5,387 nucleotides of DNA from Deltaproteobacteria bacterium. Lineage in GTDB: Bacteria; Desulfobacterota; Binatia; DP-6. The notes below the pieces were generated by a model, which saw only the letters and a program-made list of their open reading frames with translations, was not told where the DNA came from and searched no databases. This document shows positions 1 through 5,387 of this stretch, one piece after another. Numbering within the stretch: position 1 is the first letter of the stretch; each line of letters begins with the position of its first letter. Both the position numbers and the translations under genes were made by a program. The DNA lies in the NCBI GenBank assembly GCA_005879245.1, contig VBLA01000272.1, positions 1 to 5,387 of the forward strand, written 5' to 3'.

Positions 1-631
1 TGTCGAACTTCCACTCGTACGTCCCGTCCTCGACCCGGATGACGCCGCTCACCGTCAGGTGCCGCGCCTGATCTGGCGTGAGGTGCGGGTTCGCCTCCAG
101 CATGCGGCTGACGGCCTCCTCCAGGCTGGCGTAGTGTCGGGGGTGGCGGCGGGTGAGGGCTTGCATCTCACGCACCCAATGCAGCATCCGGGCGGAGGGT
201 GAGACCGGCTTGGTGAGACCGTGGGGCGGACCGAGTCCCTCGATCGCGACCAAGCGGTGGACGCGATCCGGGTAGATCCCCGCGTACTGCAGTGCCACGG
301 AGGCCCCGAGGGAATGGGCGACGATGCTGATCGGGAAGCGCTCGAGCGTTTTCAGCAGCGCCGCCACGTCGAGGACGTAGTCGATCATGGAATACGTGCT
401 GCCGATCGCCCATGCAGAATCGCCGTGGCCGCGGAGGTCGGGTGCGACGACGTGGAAGGTGCGGCGGAGCTCAGTGGCGACCCAGTCCCAGCTCCGGCAG
501 TGGTCCCGCCCGCCGTGCAGGAGCAGCAGCGGGGGGTTCTCGGCATTGCCCCAATCCACGTAGTGGAGCTTCAGCCGCTGCGAGTAGAAGTAGTGCGATG
601 TGGGTCCGAGGAGCTCGGGTTCCGCGACCAT
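1..631 (-). CDS. alpha/beta-hydrolase fold enzyme, 3' end beyond the window
   Basis: The first 210 residues of a serine hydrolase of the alpha/beta-hydrolase superfamily are visible; the reading frame is open to the left edge. Seen in the translation: the oxyanion-loop HGG at residues 39-41 after a hydrophobic strand (PPLLLLHGG), the DLRGHGDS motif at 65-72, and the nucleophile elbow AHSLGA at 105-110, with Ser107 as the likely nucleophile. After the elbow come YPDRVHRLVAIEGLG (strand beta-6 region) and a helical cap segment. The catalytic Asp/Glu and His normally lie about 230-280 residues in, so they should be outside the window; their absence here is not a defect. The start is the ATG at 629-631. 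It has no strong Shine-Dalgarno sequence, but it gives a usual N-terminus just before the first strand. No signal peptide is seen, so the enzyme is probably cytoplasmic. The substrate is unknown; esterase, lactonase, epoxide hydrolase and C-C hydrolase members share these motifs. It is divergent from the lipoprotein/ppiA pair. Family certain, function open. Confidence 0.9.
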   Translation of the reverse strand, partial: MVAEPELLGPTSHYFYSQRLKLHYVDWGNAENPPLLLLHGGRDHCRSWDWVATELRRTFHVVAPDLRGHGDSAWAIGSTYSMIDYVLDVAALLKTLERFPISIVAHSLGASVALQYAGIYPDRVHRLVAIEGLGPPHGLTKPVSPSARMLHWVREMQALTRRHPRHYASLEEAVSRMLEANPHLTPDQARHLTVSGVIRVEDGTYEWKFD

Positions 632-680
632 GGTCGGCGGTCTAGCACGCTGCGAGCGATTTGAAGAGAGGCGTGCCGGC
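632..680. promoter_or_regulatory. divergent intergenic region between hydrolase and lipoprotein frame
   Basis: This short gap separates the minus-strand hydrolase start from the proposed plus-strand start at 681, so both promoters should lie in or near it. A purine-rich AGAGAGG at 665-671 ends 9 bases before the GTG at 681 and is the best ribosome-binding-site candidate for the plus-strand gene. I see no convincing -35/-10 pair or operator palindrome. The regulatory reading is inferred from geometry. Confidence 0.3.
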
Positions 681-1217
681 GTGGCAAGGGTCGAGGCCGC
701 CGTGACACATGCGCTCGGCGGGTTCCGACGGCGCGCGGCGAGGATGAGCGTGCTGCCCGCCCTCGCCGGATGCGCGGGGTGGGTGGGGCGGGTCGGTGTC
801 GTCGCTCCTGACGAGAAGGTGCTCGGGGTCAAGCTGCTTCGTCCGCGGGTGATGCGGCGAGCATGTGCCAGCTCGCTCCTGGGATTTCCACTCGGGAGAG
901 GCCGGGCCGATCTCGACGAGGCGGTGGCTGCGCTGCTCGCCCGCGATGGCGAGGCCAACGTGCTGACCAACGTCGAGCTCCGCCGGCGGGTGCTCGTGAC
1001 CGGCGTGTACAACCGCCGCTGCGTCCACGATCCTCTCGCTGCCGGTGCCCGGCGGACATGCTTTGTCGCTCGGTGCTCGCGGGAGTGGTTTCGATTGGCC
1101 TCATGCTCGGCCTCGTGGGCCTGGCCTCGGCGGCCGGGAAGGGGAATCCGATGGTGGTGCTGTCGACGTCCTTGGGGGACATCAAGATCGAGCTCTATCA
1201 GGACAAGGCACCCGTGA
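681..1217 (+). CDS. putative small lipoprotein of unknown function, 3' end apparently lost
   Basis: This is a reading frame with coding-like third positions (mostly G/C) over about 681-1030. Counting from the GTG at 681, the translation has a basic stretch (FRRRAAR, residues 15-21), a short hydrophobic run (MSVLPALAG) and a canonical lipobox LAGC with Cys31. This suggests export and lipidation. The mature part contains [21 protein letters not shown] (about 61-81, alanine/leucine-rich), then NVLTNVEL and [12 protein letters not shown] (about 104-115), with Cys62 and Cys114 perhaps forming a disulfide. I do not recognise a named family, though it resembles small uncharacterised lipoproteins. 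Starts at GTG 708 or ATG 744 are also possible. The frame stays open to 1217, 160 bases inside ppiA, but past about 1030 the translation turns Trp/Cys/Arg-rich, typical of a shadow frame. The true C-terminus is therefore either missing or in another frame (see findings). The gene may be a pseudogene. The antisense frame here is His-rich and looks like a shadow. Confidence 0.42.
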   Translation: MARVEAAVTHALGGFRRRAARMSVLPALAGCAGWVGRVGVVAPDEKVLGVKLLRPRVMRRACASSLLGFPLGRGRADLDEAVAALLARDGEANVLTNVELRRRVLVTGVYNRRCVHDPLAAGARRTCFVARCSREWFRLASCSASWAWPRRPGRGIRWWCCRRPWGTSRSSSIRTRHP

Positions 1218-1648
1218 CGGTGCAGAACTTCCTCGAGTATGTGAAGTCGGGGTACTACGATGGAACGATCTTCCACCGGGTCATTCCGGGGTTCATGGTG
1301 CAGGGCGGTGGCATGACGGACGACATGCGTGACAAGCGGGAGGGGCAGCGCGCCGCGATCAAGAACGAGTCGTCCAACGGGCTGAAGAACGACACGGGCA
1401 CGCTCGCCATGGCGCGCACGTCGGCGCCCGACAGCGCGACCTCGCAGTTCTTCATCAGCGTGAAGGACAACACCTTCCTCAACAAGGAGAACGCCGCCGA
1501 CAAGGTGGGCTATGCGGTGTTCGGGAAGGTCGTCGAGGGCATGGACGTGGTGAAGAAGATCGAGCAGGTGAAGACCACGACCAAGGGTCCCCACCAGAAC
1601 GTCCCGGTGGATTCCGTCGTCATCAAGTCGGCCAAGGTGGTCGAATAG
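1058..1648 (+). CDS. ppiA: periplasmic peptidyl-prolyl cis-trans isomerase, cyclophilin type (PpiA-like)
   Basis: This 196-residue cyclophilin catalyses cis-trans isomerisation of Xaa-Pro bonds during folding of exported proteins. Residues 1-25 form a Sec signal peptide: Arg4, a hydrophobic core about 7-21, and an ASA cleavage motif before AGKGNP, so the mature enzyme should be periplasmic. The catalytic core is [13 protein letters not shown] at 72-84, with Arg74 equivalent to human CypA Arg55. The second half of the site is [17 protein letters not shown] at 117-133, with the conserved Gln-Phe-Phe at 130-132. At the CypA Trp121 position there is Phe140, and at His126 there is Tyr152, as in bacterial PpiA/PpiB, which bind cyclosporin weakly. 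The C-terminus ([18 protein letters not shown]) closely follows E. coli PpiA, and the length is close to that protein's 190. The ATG at 1058 has only a poorly spaced GGCGG before it. It is chosen because it gives a complete signal peptide; the next ATG (1103) would remove the basic n-region. The gene converges with the minus-strand unit. Confidence 0.96.
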   Translation: MLCRSVLAGVVSIGLMLGLVGLASAAGKGNPMVVLSTSLGDIKIELYQDKAPVTVQNFLEYVKSGYYDGTIFHRVIPGFMVQGGGMTDDMRDKREGQRAAIKNESSNGLKNDTGTLAMARTSAPDSATSQFFISVKDNTFLNKENAADKVGYAVFGKVVEGMDVVKKIEQVKTTTKGPHQNVPVDSVVIKSAKVVE

Positions 1649-1653
1649 CGCTA
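1646..1653. other. palindromic TAGCGCTA carrying both convergent stop codons
   Basis: The 8-base perfect palindrome holds the TAG stop of ppiA (1646-1648, plus strand) and, read on the other strand, the TAG stop of the 139-residue gene (1653-1651). Only two bases separate the stops, so there is no room for a conventional terminator between the genes. Transcripts from both sides must run into each other's coding sequence. Confidence 0.85.
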
Positions 1654-2070
1654 GGGCGGGGGAGGTTGCCAGCCACTCCCCGTCTCCGATGCGGTGGAGC
1701 GGGGCTCCGGCCACGGTTCCGGGGTCCCATCCCCGGCGACATGGGCACCCGTCAGGACCCAGTCGCCGCCGAAGCCGCGATGGAGGATGGCGCGGGTCTG
1801 CGTCCGGTCCGCCCCGCCGGACGTCACGAGCTGCTCGGTCGCTGCGACGAGGCTAGCCCCCGCGAACAGGAGCTTGCATACCACGTATCCCGGCAGGCAG
1901 CGCGGCGCATAGATGGTCGACACGACGGGTACGACATTGGCCACCGCGGCGACCGTCGTGTAGGCGACCCGCGCTGCAGCGCTCCTCTCGGCGAAGGGGA
2001 CGGCCTCCGCCCGGCTTGCCAGGAGTGACGCAGCGAGGAGGACGCTGCGGGTGAGATGTCTCTGCCCCAT
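1651..2070 (-). CDS. small exported/membrane protein of unknown function
   Basis: A 139-residue protein with the look of a real envelope protein; I do not recognise a named family. Residues 1-23 resemble a signal peptide (Arg8, hydrophobic 9-19, AEA before VPFAE), although they could also be a first membrane helix. Two further hydrophobic stretches follow: about 36-55 (AYTTVAAVANVVPVVSTIYA) and about 61-77 (GYVVCKLLFAGASLVAA), joined by PRCLPG. Cys58 and Cys65 sit in and after the connecting loop. The soluble part holds ILHRGFGGDWVLTGAHVAGD (95-114), which looks motif-like, then a Pro/Glu- and Ser/Gly-rich tail ending in four prolines. The start ATG (2070-2068) is preceded by GGAG (2084-2081) at 10 bases, a reasonable ribosome-binding site. 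It begins 30 bases after the stop of the AsmA-like gene, so the two are probably co-transcribed. Its 3' end converges on ppiA. The overlapping plus-strand frames have no comparable structure. Confidence 0.72.
   Translation of the reverse strand: MGQRHLTRSVLLAASLLASRAEAVPFAERSAAARVAYTTVAAVANVVPVVSTIYAPRCLPGYVVCKLLFAGASLVAATEQLVTSGGADRTQTRAILHRGFGGDWVLTGAHVAGDGTPEPWPEPRSTASETGSGWQPPPP
1696..1736. repeat. two adjacent short hairpins inside the 3' part of the 139-residue gene
   Basis: GGAGC/GCTCC (1696-1700 with 1704-1708, 3-base loop) and CCGGGG/CCCCGG (1719-1724 with 1731-1736, 6-base loop) lie about 50-90 bases past the ppiA stop. Neither is followed by a T-run on either strand, so they are not typical intrinsic terminators. 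They might slow polymerase or protect the ppiA mRNA 3' end. They may equally be chance structures in GC-rich coding DNA. Confidence 0.25.
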
Positions 2071-2100
2071 GTGCGTTGGGCTCCGCCGCCGGGGTTCCCT

Positions 2101-4863
2101 CTAGCGTCCGTCGCCGTCGGCGTGCAAGGCGGCACGACCCGGCTCACCGAGACTCACGGTCGCTGCGGGCTCGGTCGCCAGCTGCCCGGGCACGGGCGCT
2201 GGCGGCGGGTCGACGGCAACGCGCGCGGGGGGGATCGTGAAGTCGACGATGAAGGCGGCGGCCGCCGCCGTGCCGCGATCCTGGGCGAGGTTCCGGAGGG
2301 CCTCACCCGGCCAGGGCACACTCGCGCGGAGCGCGTCGACTCGGGCCTGCTCCGAGCTCGTGAGCTCGCGCGCGGGCAGGCCCGCGAGTCGCGCCTGGAG
2401 AAAGCTGCGGAGCGGCCGGTCGCGGCGGTCCGCGCCGAGCGTCGACAGCGCTGCTTCGTCGGTGAGTCGCTCCAGGTCGGCGGCTGCCGCCGTGCCGGTC
2501 AACCGGATGGCGAGGTCGGGTCGCACCCCGAGAACGTGTGCCACCTGGGCGACCCGTTCGCGACCGCTGGCGTCGAGGGTAGCGCTCCCGGGCGGAAAGG
2601 GAATCGGCGCAAGATCGAACTGCTCGATGTGGCCCTCGTGCAGGATGACCCGGCCGAGCGCGTTCAGCGGCGAGAGGACGGCGCCCTGGATCGCTCGCAC
2701 GATCGCCTGCAGGATCACCCCGCGCAACGAGAAGCTCGGCGATCGCACATCGCCCCCGAAGGGGAGGGCGAGCGCGACGTTGCCGCGGTAGTCCTTCATC
2801 AAGGCGAGCGCGATGGTGAGCGGAATGCCGAGCTGACGTTGCACGAAGTCGTCCTGGCCGCCGCCGTTGACGCCCAGGCGAGAGAGCACCACCTGGTTGT
2901 TTACCTCGAGCTCGGAGCGGTCGAGCACGATCTCGCTCTTCACGCTGGCTGCGCCCGAGGATACGGCGTAGTTGGCGGCTGGCTGGAGATAGGCGTTGAA
3001 GGGCGGCAGCGCGAGCCCTTCGACCTCGGCCGTGACCTCCGTGCGCTCCGCCCCGACGCTGCCCTCGAAGCGAAGCGGCGAAAGCTCGTCGACCAGGCCC
3101 TTGCCGCTGAACCGCGTCACTCGCGGACGGGGGAGCGTGATCCCCGACGCCGTCAGCTCGAAGTCACCGAGCGAGCGCCAGTAGGGGGGATTGAGGGTGA
3201 GGTCGCGGAAGTCGATCCGGCCATCCGAGACGGCGAACCGCTCCACCTTGATCGCGGCCGCGAGCCCGGAGCTGCCGACGCCAGGGGCGGGCGGGGTCGT
3301 AGCAGGAAAGAGCAACGTGAGCGGGAACACGCCGCTCGGTGCGCGGTCGATGAAGAGGTACGGCGATGCGAGCTCGAGCGACGCGAGTGCCAGGCGGGAG
3401 GGCCGTGTGCGGGCGTGACGAATCGTCAGGCGGACCTCATGGCACGCGAGCACGTTTTCGGGTCGGGCGGGATCCGGGGGACTGGTCTTCAGGTCCCGCA
3501 GGGTGACCGTTCCCGCGCCGCCCGCGACGCCGTCACGAAGAGTGACGGCGAGCGTACCCGTAGCAACGCCCGACTCGAGATCGACGGGTCCGCCGACGAG
3601 ACGCAAGAGCGGGCGCAGGGCAACCTCGGTCAGCTCGACTTGAGCCGTCCCGCCGGGGGGCCGGAGTACGAACTCCCCGCGGGCCGCGAGATGGCCCCCG
3701 GAATCGATCGCCGCGGTGAGGGAGAACGGAACCGGCACCAGGGGGGCGCCGAGAGGGCCGAGTCGCGCCTCGTCGATGACGAGTCCGGGCGCTCGCTCGC
3801 CGGTCACGGCGTCGGTGTGATGCAGCGCCACCTGCTGGAGAACGGCGTCGTTGATCGTCACCGTCCAGCTGGAGACGTCGCCCGCCGACGGCACCGAGTC
3901 GGCACGGAGGATGCCTGGGATCTCGACGGTGGTCCCGTCTCGACGGACCGTGACCTCCGCCCCGGACACGCGGACCTCCTCCAGTGCGGCGTGGCGACCC
4001 TCGACGTCGACCGCGAACCGCGAGATGCGCACGCTCTCTGCGCGGGTGTTTTCCGCCCCGTCTGCCCGCAACGCGAGACCGTGCCCCGCGACGCGGCCCG
4101 TCACCCGAGTGCGGTCATGAGCGCCGTGGCGGGCTTCGTCGTAGGTCGCGTGCAGGGCGAGCAACCCGGTGAGATCACGAATGGGCTGATGCTGGACCGC
4201 GCGGAGCACGCGACGGAGGTCGAGTCGATCGGTCGCGACGCGCACCCGCAGGCGGCGCGAGCCGTGCGCCGCGCGCAGCTTGCCGTCGCAGGCGATCGAG
4301 CCGCGATCCAGGCGGCCCTTGCTCCAGAAGCGCGCGCGGAGACCCTCCGGGCCAGCCGTCCCCATGAGCTCGGCCCGCCGGAGACGGACGATCGATCCCG
4401 TGCGGGTCGGTCGCTCGACGTGTACGGCCGCTTGCTGGATCTCCGAGTGGTCCAGCTCGACGGCGGGCCACGGTGCACCAGGCGCCTCACCCTGCGGGGG
4501 TGTAGGCCGCAGCGGTAGCGCCCAGCCGGTCGGCGTGGCGCGCAGGCGGAGGCGGGGGACGACGAGCACGAGGTCGCGAACGCGATGGCGGCCCTGGAGG
4601 ACGTCCGTGAGGAGGACCTTCGCGGTGAGGCGCCGGACGCTCAGCGCGGGTGCTCCGCGGTCCGCGTCGACCCGCAGGCCGTGGAGCGTCCAGGTTCCGG
4701 CGAGGGGATTCCAGAACAGTCTGCCAACGTGGATCGGTGTGCCGAGACGGCTGGAAAGACGGCCCGCGACGATCCGCGCGACGAGGGTCGGGAGGGTCAG
4801 GGCGAGGACGACGAGCACGGCGCCAGCCGCCGCACAGAAAGAGGCCAGCCGTCGGCGCCGCAC
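2101..4863 (-). CDS. AsmA-like protein with DUF748-type C-terminal region
   Basis: A 920-residue protein of the AsmA/TamB/YhdP-like superfamily: inner-membrane-anchored periplasmic proteins built of long beta-rich repeats, thought to form a groove carrying phospholipids toward the outer membrane. Seen from the GTG at 4863: basic start (VRRRRLA), one signal-anchor helix about 10-29, then the usual family opening LPTLVARIVAGRLSSRLGTPI and VGRLFWNPLAGTWTLHGLRV (residues 25-65). Repeating alternately hydrophobic strand segments follow to about 540. A DUF748-like part at about 541-737 includes FVQRQLGIPLTIALALMKDY, then GNVALALPFGGDVRSP (about 694-709) and LSPLNALG (730-737). Next comes FPPGSATLDASGRERVAQVA (756-775), resembling the usual tail of DUF748 proteins, then a Pro/Ala-rich end. 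The open frame extends to 5058, but that part would overlap the divergent hydrolase gene and lacks protein-like features. GTG 4905 is an alternative start giving 14 more residues; neither GTG has a clear Shine-Dalgarno sequence. The probable partner gene lies 30 bases downstream. Family confident, cargo unknown. Confidence 0.9.
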   Translation of the reverse strand: MRRRRLASFCAAAGAVLVVLALTLPTLVARIVAGRLSSRLGTPIHVGRLFWNPLAGTWTLHGLRVDADRGAPALSVRRLTAKVLLTDVLQGRHRVRDLVLVVPRLRLRATPTGWALPLRPTPPQGEAPGAPWPAVELDHSEIQQAAVHVERPTRTGSIVRLRRAELMGTAGPEGLRARFWSKGRLDRGSIACDGKLRAAHGSRRLRVRVATDRLDLRRVLRAVQHQPIRDLTGLLALHATYDEARHGAHDRTRVTGRVAGHGLALRADGAENTRAESVRISRFAVDVEGRHAALEEVRVSGAEVTVRRDGTTVEIPGILRADSVPSAGDVSSWTVTINDAVLQQVALHHTDAVTGERAPGLVIDEARLGPLGAPLVPVPFSLTAAIDSGGHLAARGEFVLRPPGGTAQVELTEVALRPLLRLVGGPVDLESGVATGTLAVTLRDGVAGGAGTVTLRDLKTSPPDPARPENVLACHEVRLTIRHARTRPSRLALASLELASPYLFIDRAPSGVFPLTLLFPATTPPAPGVGSSGLAAAIKVERFAVSDGRIDFRDLTLNPPYWRSLGDFELTASGITLPRPRVTRFSGKGLVDELSPLRFEGSVGAERTEVTAEVEGLALPPFNAYLQPAANYAVSSGAASVKSEIVLDRSELEVNNQVVLSRLGVNGGGQDDFVQRQLGIPLTIALALMKDYRGNVALALPFGGDVRSPSFSLRGVILQAIVRAIQGAVLSPLNALGRVILHEGHIEQFDLAPIPFPPGSATLDASGRERVAQVAHVLGVRPDLAIRLTGTAAAADLERLTDEAALSTLGADRRDRPLRSFLQARLAGLPARELTSSEQARVDALRASVPWPGEALRNLAQDRGTAAAAAFIVDFTIPPARVAVDPPPAPVPGQLATEPAATVSLGEPGRAALHADGDGR

Positions 4864-4943
4864 GCCGCGGGTGTCTAGCCCGGCACCCTCGAGCCTGTAA
4901 AGCACGCATTGCCGGCGCGCGTGGCGGTGAGTAGGAATACACC
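4864..4943. promoter_or_regulatory. divergent intergenic region between AsmA-like gene and isochorismatase-family gene
   Basis: At most 80 bases (38 if the AsmA-like gene starts at GTG 4905) separate the two divergent coding starts, so both promoters must sit here or inside the neighbouring coding sequence. I see no convincing -35/-10 hexamers and no operator-like inverted repeat. The local base composition is less GC-extreme around 4896-4910. Confidence 0.35.
4931..4936 (+). promoter_or_regulatory. ribosome-binding site of the isochorismatase-family gene
   Basis: GTAGGA lies 7 bases before the ATG at 4944. It supports that start over the out-of-frame ATG at 4951. Confidence 0.55.
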
Positions 4944-5387
4944 ATGCGACATGCGAATCTGCTCGACCGCGCGCAGGCCGCGCTCGTCCTGATCGATCTC
5001 CAGGAAGGCTACCGGCCGGCGCTTCATGCGTGGGAGCGCGTGGCCGCGGCGTGCGCACTCTTGCTGCGCGGCGCCCGGCTCCTCGGCGTCCCGCTCGTCG
5101 TGACCGAGCAGTATCCTCGCGGAGTCGGTCACACCGCGAGCGAGGTGGCGGCGCATTTTCCCCCGACGCTCACGGTCGTGCAGAAGATGACCATGAGCTG
5201 CTGCGGAGCGGCCCAGTTCATGGAGCAGCTGCGTGCGACCGGGTGTCGCCAGGTGCTCGTCGCCGGCATCGAGACGCACGCGTGCATCAACCAGACCGTG
5301 CACGACCTCGTGGCCGCCGGTTACCAGGTGCACGTCGCGCGCGACGCGACCTCGTCGCGGCGGCGAAGCGACGTGGAGCCGGCGTGG
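4944..5387 (+). CDS. isochorismatase-family cysteine hydrolase (ISOC1/ISOC2-like), 3' end beyond the window
   Basis: The first 148 residues of an isochorismatase-like (cysteine hydrolase) fold protein are visible; the frame is open to the right edge. The full catalytic triad of the family can be seen: Asp18 in LVLIDLQE (14-21), Lys81 in VVQKMTMS (78-85), and the nucleophile Cys114 in GIETHACINQT (108-118), the loop that carries the family's cis-peptide. The TEQYPRGVGHT stretch (54-64) and VHVARDATSSRR (129-140) are the pattern of the ISOC1/ISOC2-like branch rather than of EntB or nicotinamidases. I see no nicotinamidase-type metal-binding DxHxxxH. Members are usually about 180-200 residues, so roughly 35-50 are missing here. 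No signal peptide; cytoplasmic. The substrate of this branch is generally unassigned. The start is ATG 4944, supported by GTAGGA. It is divergent from the AsmA-like gene, and no functional link between them is evident. Confidence 0.93.
   Translation, partial: MRHANLLDRAQAALVLIDLQEGYRPALHAWERVAAACALLLRGARLLGVPLVVTEQYPRGVGHTASEVAAHFPPTLTVVQKMTMSCCGAAQFMEQLRATGCRQVLVAGIETHACINQTVHDLVAAGYQVHVARDATSSRRRSDVEPAW

Noticed and set aside
221..664. Plus-strand open frame of 147 codons opposite the alpha/beta-hydrolase
   Set aside because: The minus strand encodes an unmistakable hydrolase with its nucleophile elbow. The plus frame is an antisense shadow without recognisable structure.
642..1028. Minus-strand open frame of 128 codons opposite the lipoprotein frame
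   Set aside because: It is rich in His and Pro, the typical antisense reading of Val/Gly-rich codons. It has no motifs, and its start and spacing fit nothing nearby.
1696..1736. Hairpin pair as an intrinsic terminator for ppiA
   Set aside because: The stems are only 5-6 bp with no T-tract on either strand, and they lie inside the coding sequence of the convergent gene. Kept only as a low-confidence structure.
2254..2269. Perfect 16-base palindrome of GGC/GCC repeats
   Set aside because: It is explained by a run of alanine codons near the C-terminus of the AsmA-like protein; no T-run or other terminator or operator context.
2056..4518. An 820-codon plus-strand open frame opposite the AsmA-like gene
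   Set aside because: It is codon-aligned antisense to the AsmA-like gene, so the G/C third positions of that gene suppress stops. The translation is Arg/Glu/Gly-rich with no hydrophobic core or domain, whereas the minus strand has clear family motifs.
1..5387. Search for CRISPR arrays, tRNA/rRNA genes, insertion sequences, attachment sites and long direct repeats
   Set aside because: No spaced direct repeats, cloverleaf-like segments, transposase motifs or flanking inverted repeats were noticed on reading; nearly all the sequence is accounted for by the coding regions listed.

Overview
This 5.4 kb window is GC-rich bacterial chromosome, with strong G/C preference at third codon positions. 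The proteins point to a Gram-negative cell: an exported cyclophilin, a likely lipoprotein, an AsmA-like inner-membrane-anchored giant, and a small exported or membrane protein. The lineage cannot be fixed from sequence alone. The style recalls high-GC soil or metagenomic groups (deltaproteobacteria in the broad sense, Rokubacteria-like), and this is only an impression. There is no sign of a mobile element, CRISPR array, tRNA, rRNA or phage.

Layout from left to right: (1) an alpha/beta-hydrolase on the minus strand whose 3' end runs off the left edge (1-631). (2) On the plus strand, a probable small lipoprotein reading frame (from about 681) that has no stop before the next gene, followed by a well-preserved periplasmic peptidyl-prolyl cis-trans isomerase of PpiA type (1058-1648). 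(3) Converging on it, with only 2 bases between stop codons, a two-gene minus-strand unit. It consists of a 920-residue AsmA/DUF748-like protein (about 4863 down to 2101) and, 30 bases downstream, a 139-residue exported or membrane protein of unknown function (2070 down to 1651). (4) Divergent from the AsmA-like gene, the 5' part of a cysteine hydrolase of the isochorismatase (ISOC1/ISOC2-like) family, which runs off the right edge (4944-5387).

The common theme is the cell envelope. PpiA folds exported proteins, the AsmA-like protein is of the class thought to move or organise lipids between inner and outer membranes, and the small membrane protein is probably co-transcribed with it. The two flanking hydrolases look like ordinary metabolic enzymes with no demonstrated link to this theme.

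I found no convincing new system. The two points most worth checking are the lipoprotein frame that lacks its own 3' end at the junction with ppiA, and the pairing of an uncharacterised small membrane protein with the AsmA-like gene.
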